Positions 58,303 to 60,000 of a stretch of DNA of 60,000 nucleotides are shown here, piece after piece. Below the pieces are notes generated by a model. That model did no database searches, was not told the origin of the DNA, and worked only from the letters and a program-made list of their open reading frames with translations. How positions within the stretch are numbered: the first letter of the stretch is position 1; each line of letters begins with the position of its first letter. The stretch spans positions 57,857,369 through 57,917,368 of the forward strand of contig OX442314.1 of the NCBI GenBank assembly GCA_949358305.1, given 5' to 3'. Both the position numbers and the translations under genes were made by a program. This DNA comes from Strigamia acuminata (Eukaryota > Arthropoda > Chilopoda > Geophilomorpha > Linotaeniidae).

Positions 58303-59085
58303 TTAGTTCAAATTCGGAGTTTGGTCAGTTTTTGGGGTGAATTTACCCTCAAAACCGTCCGCTTCTTCCGTTTTCCAAGCTGCGAGGAGAAGCTGGTCAA
58401 GCTTTATCGCCTCGCTCAAGTCTTCGTCGATGGTGTCCGTCGTGGATTCTGGAATCCTCAACTTTGCCATCTTGTCGGCCATAATATCGACGCGGATCTG
58501 GTTGTTGTCCACCAGAGGCGGCAACACCTGCTCTGCATCGCCCTGCTTCGAAGTTCCGGGCTGAGGTTCTGTCTGAATCCCTTCTGCAATCGTCGTCGTT
58601 TCGCGAAATTGTCGTCTTTTTTTCTTTCACTGATCTTGCCTTCTTAGCGTTTCGTCTCCTCTGATCCTTGAGTCGGTGGGCCTCGGCACGTTGCTGTTCC
58701 AAGGTCCAGTCCGGTTTCGATCGGGCGACTTTGGCCAAGCAGGCAGTCAGAGTTGCGGATTGCGTTGATCCGCGAGGTTTAGGGATCACGGCCAATACTT
58801 TCTGCTTTTTGGGAGCCGATTGCTGGTCGTCATCCAGCTCCTCATTCATAATTTCTGCCCAGTTTTTGGGCTTTGGGTTGCTTATGGTAACCCTGCCCTC
58901 GACTGGCTTTGAACTCGACGTCGATGGTGTTGGTTGGGGAAGTCCAACCGCACCTTCTGTCGCTCGTGTGGATTTGGGTGTTGGTTGGGGTGGTCCAACC
59001 GCACCTGAGTCCGTCTGGGTTGCCGTCCGCTTTGGTTGATTGCGTTCAACCGTACGGGGGCAATGGTTAAAAGCTGGGCGTTTCG
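58303..59085 (-). pseudogene. Broken unrecognised protein with duplicated Pro-rich motif
   Basis: One minus frame is open from about 59085 down past 58600 and contains two copies of GAVG(P/L)PQPTP, then KPKNWAEIMNEELDDD, a basic stretch (KDQRRRNAKKARSVKEKK) and Glu/Asp-rich sequence. After a shift near 58600 the frame 58527-58303 continues (QIRVDIMADKMAKLRIPEST, AIKLDQLLLAAWKTEEADGF) to a stop. An in-frame stop lies upstream. The basic and disordered features recall the ORF1 or gag of retroelements, but no family is recognised. Confidence 0.35.
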
Positions 59086-59245
59086 GTCGTCGTCGTCAGT
59101 AATCGTCAAAGTCGTCGTGGATGTTGAACAATCCGTCTGCTACCATTTGTTGGAAATAGCGTGTTTCAAACAATACAATAATTACAAGTGATTTTATTTA
59201 AAACATTTCACAGGTTATGCAGTATATCACACTGGTCAGCCCTGA

Positions 59246-60000
59246 TTGGCTGTTACATTAGCCTTTCCTGTTCTTGATATAGCTAAAATATTTGGAATTT
59301 CTACACCAACTGTGAGTAGATTATTCACAACATGGATCACTTTAATGTTTCATAATTTCAAAAAAATGTTTGCAATTCCTTCATTGGATGCAACCAAACA
59401 AGCTGTACCTCCACAATTTAAAGACTATCCAGATACAACCATCATAATTGATTGTACTGAAGTAAAAGTTCAAAAAGCATTTGCATTAAGAGCACAGAGA
59501 GAGACATTTTCTAATTATAAACATACTTACACTGTTAAAGCATTAATTGGGATTACTCCTGCGGGTTTGGTTTGTTTTGTAAGTACTCTGTATGATGGGT
59601 CTGCATCTGATAAACACATAGTAAAAGATTCTGGTTTTTTGGAATTAATGACCCCTGGCCACTGCATTAAGGCAGATAAAGGCTTTGAAATAGAGACCAT
59701 GTTACCAATTGGGGTGAAATTGAAAATCCCACCAAAGTTTATGAAAAAAAAAAAATTCAGATGCCAGAAAAGGATGTTTTTGACACTAGGAAAATAGCTA
59801 ATGTCCGAGTGCATGTAGAAAGAGCAATAAGGAGAATTAAAACATTTCATATACTAGATCATGCTTTTCCATTGGCATTAATTGATATTTCTGAACAGAT
59901 TGTAGCTGTTTGTTCTTTTCTAACAAATTTTAAACCAGCTTCAGTTGGGGCCGTCAGTGTCAGCGAAAACAACGGAGCAGACAATTGCTCGCTCCAGATT
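59246..60000 (+). pseudogene. PIF/Harbinger-type DDE transposase, frameshifted and cut by window end
   Basis: Begins with a helix-turn-helix-like IAKIFGISTPTVSRLFTTWI. The DDE_Tnp_4 core follows: IIDCTEVKV (first Asp), YKHTYTVKALIGITPAGL, LYDGSASDKHI and IKADKGFEI (second Asp). At a run of A at about 59743-59755 the frame is lost. The catalytic Glu (VHVERAIRRIKTF) and the rest continue in another frame to the window edge. A one-base homopolymer change could be real decay or a sequencing error. The family cuts and pastes DNA with TWA targets and often needs a Myb/MADF partner, compare 51158-52061. Confidence 0.75.

Overview
The window is eukaryotic and almost wholly transposon-derived. No cellular gene can be identified with confidence. 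The mix of elements points to an animal and most likely an arthropod: Ty3/gypsy, a Drosophila-copia-like Ty1/copia primed by an internal part of initiator tRNA-Met, DIRS, hAT, MULE, CACTA/tnp2 and PIF/Harbinger pieces. The species cannot be named from this sequence. A 200-base N run at 17481-17680 marks a scaffold gap.

Layout. 1-1014: no confident feature. 1015-14702: a small DNA transposon with roughly 130-bp inverted ends, split by a 13.3-kb Ty3/gypsy element (element A, 1207-14552, minus strand) with 1164-bp LTRs, a GTCG target duplication and a tRNA-Phe primer site. 14703-15592: a short minisatellite, then a palindrome-rich MITE. 15593-18800: degraded MULE and hAT pieces and the gap. 18801-31608: a 12.8-kb Ty3/gypsy element (element B, minus strand) with 1068-bp LTRs and a tRNA-Pro-type primer site, but no target duplication. 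31609-32739: minisatellite, DIRS gag relic, 25-bp hairpin. 32740-37484: a nearly intact copia element (element D, plus). 37603-42385: an intact-looking compact Ty3/gypsy element with one gag-pol ORF (element E, plus). 42386-60000: a graveyard of broken elements, including a divergent relative of element A (element C: gag at 54168, a zinc-finger ORF at 50079), a three-exon MADF-domain gene at 51158-52061, and a Harbinger-type transposase running off the right edge.

How the parts work together. Elements A and B share an uncommon plan: LTR, primer site, long gag, a -1 frameshift signal (GGGAAAC in A, AAAAAAC in B, each in the correct phase and followed by a perfect stem), pol, then a large third ORF before the 3' LTR. 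Neither third ORF looks like an envelope protein. A's carries a DnaJ-like double CxxCxGxG zinc motif. B's is split by introns and is Arg/Ser-rich. Both carry a similar DLWR...FPD segment, and A's zinc segment recurs in the relic at 50079-50585. Splice signals in front of both third ORFs suggest expression from spliced RNA, as for env. A also carries five AT-hook motifs inside pol, between RNase H and integrase.

The most unusual non-coding signal is in B's LTRs. Five consecutive hairpins share a GAG-N4/5-CTC-GA top while their stem arms differ from one another yet stay complementary. This compensatory pattern suggests a conserved RNA or DNA structure.
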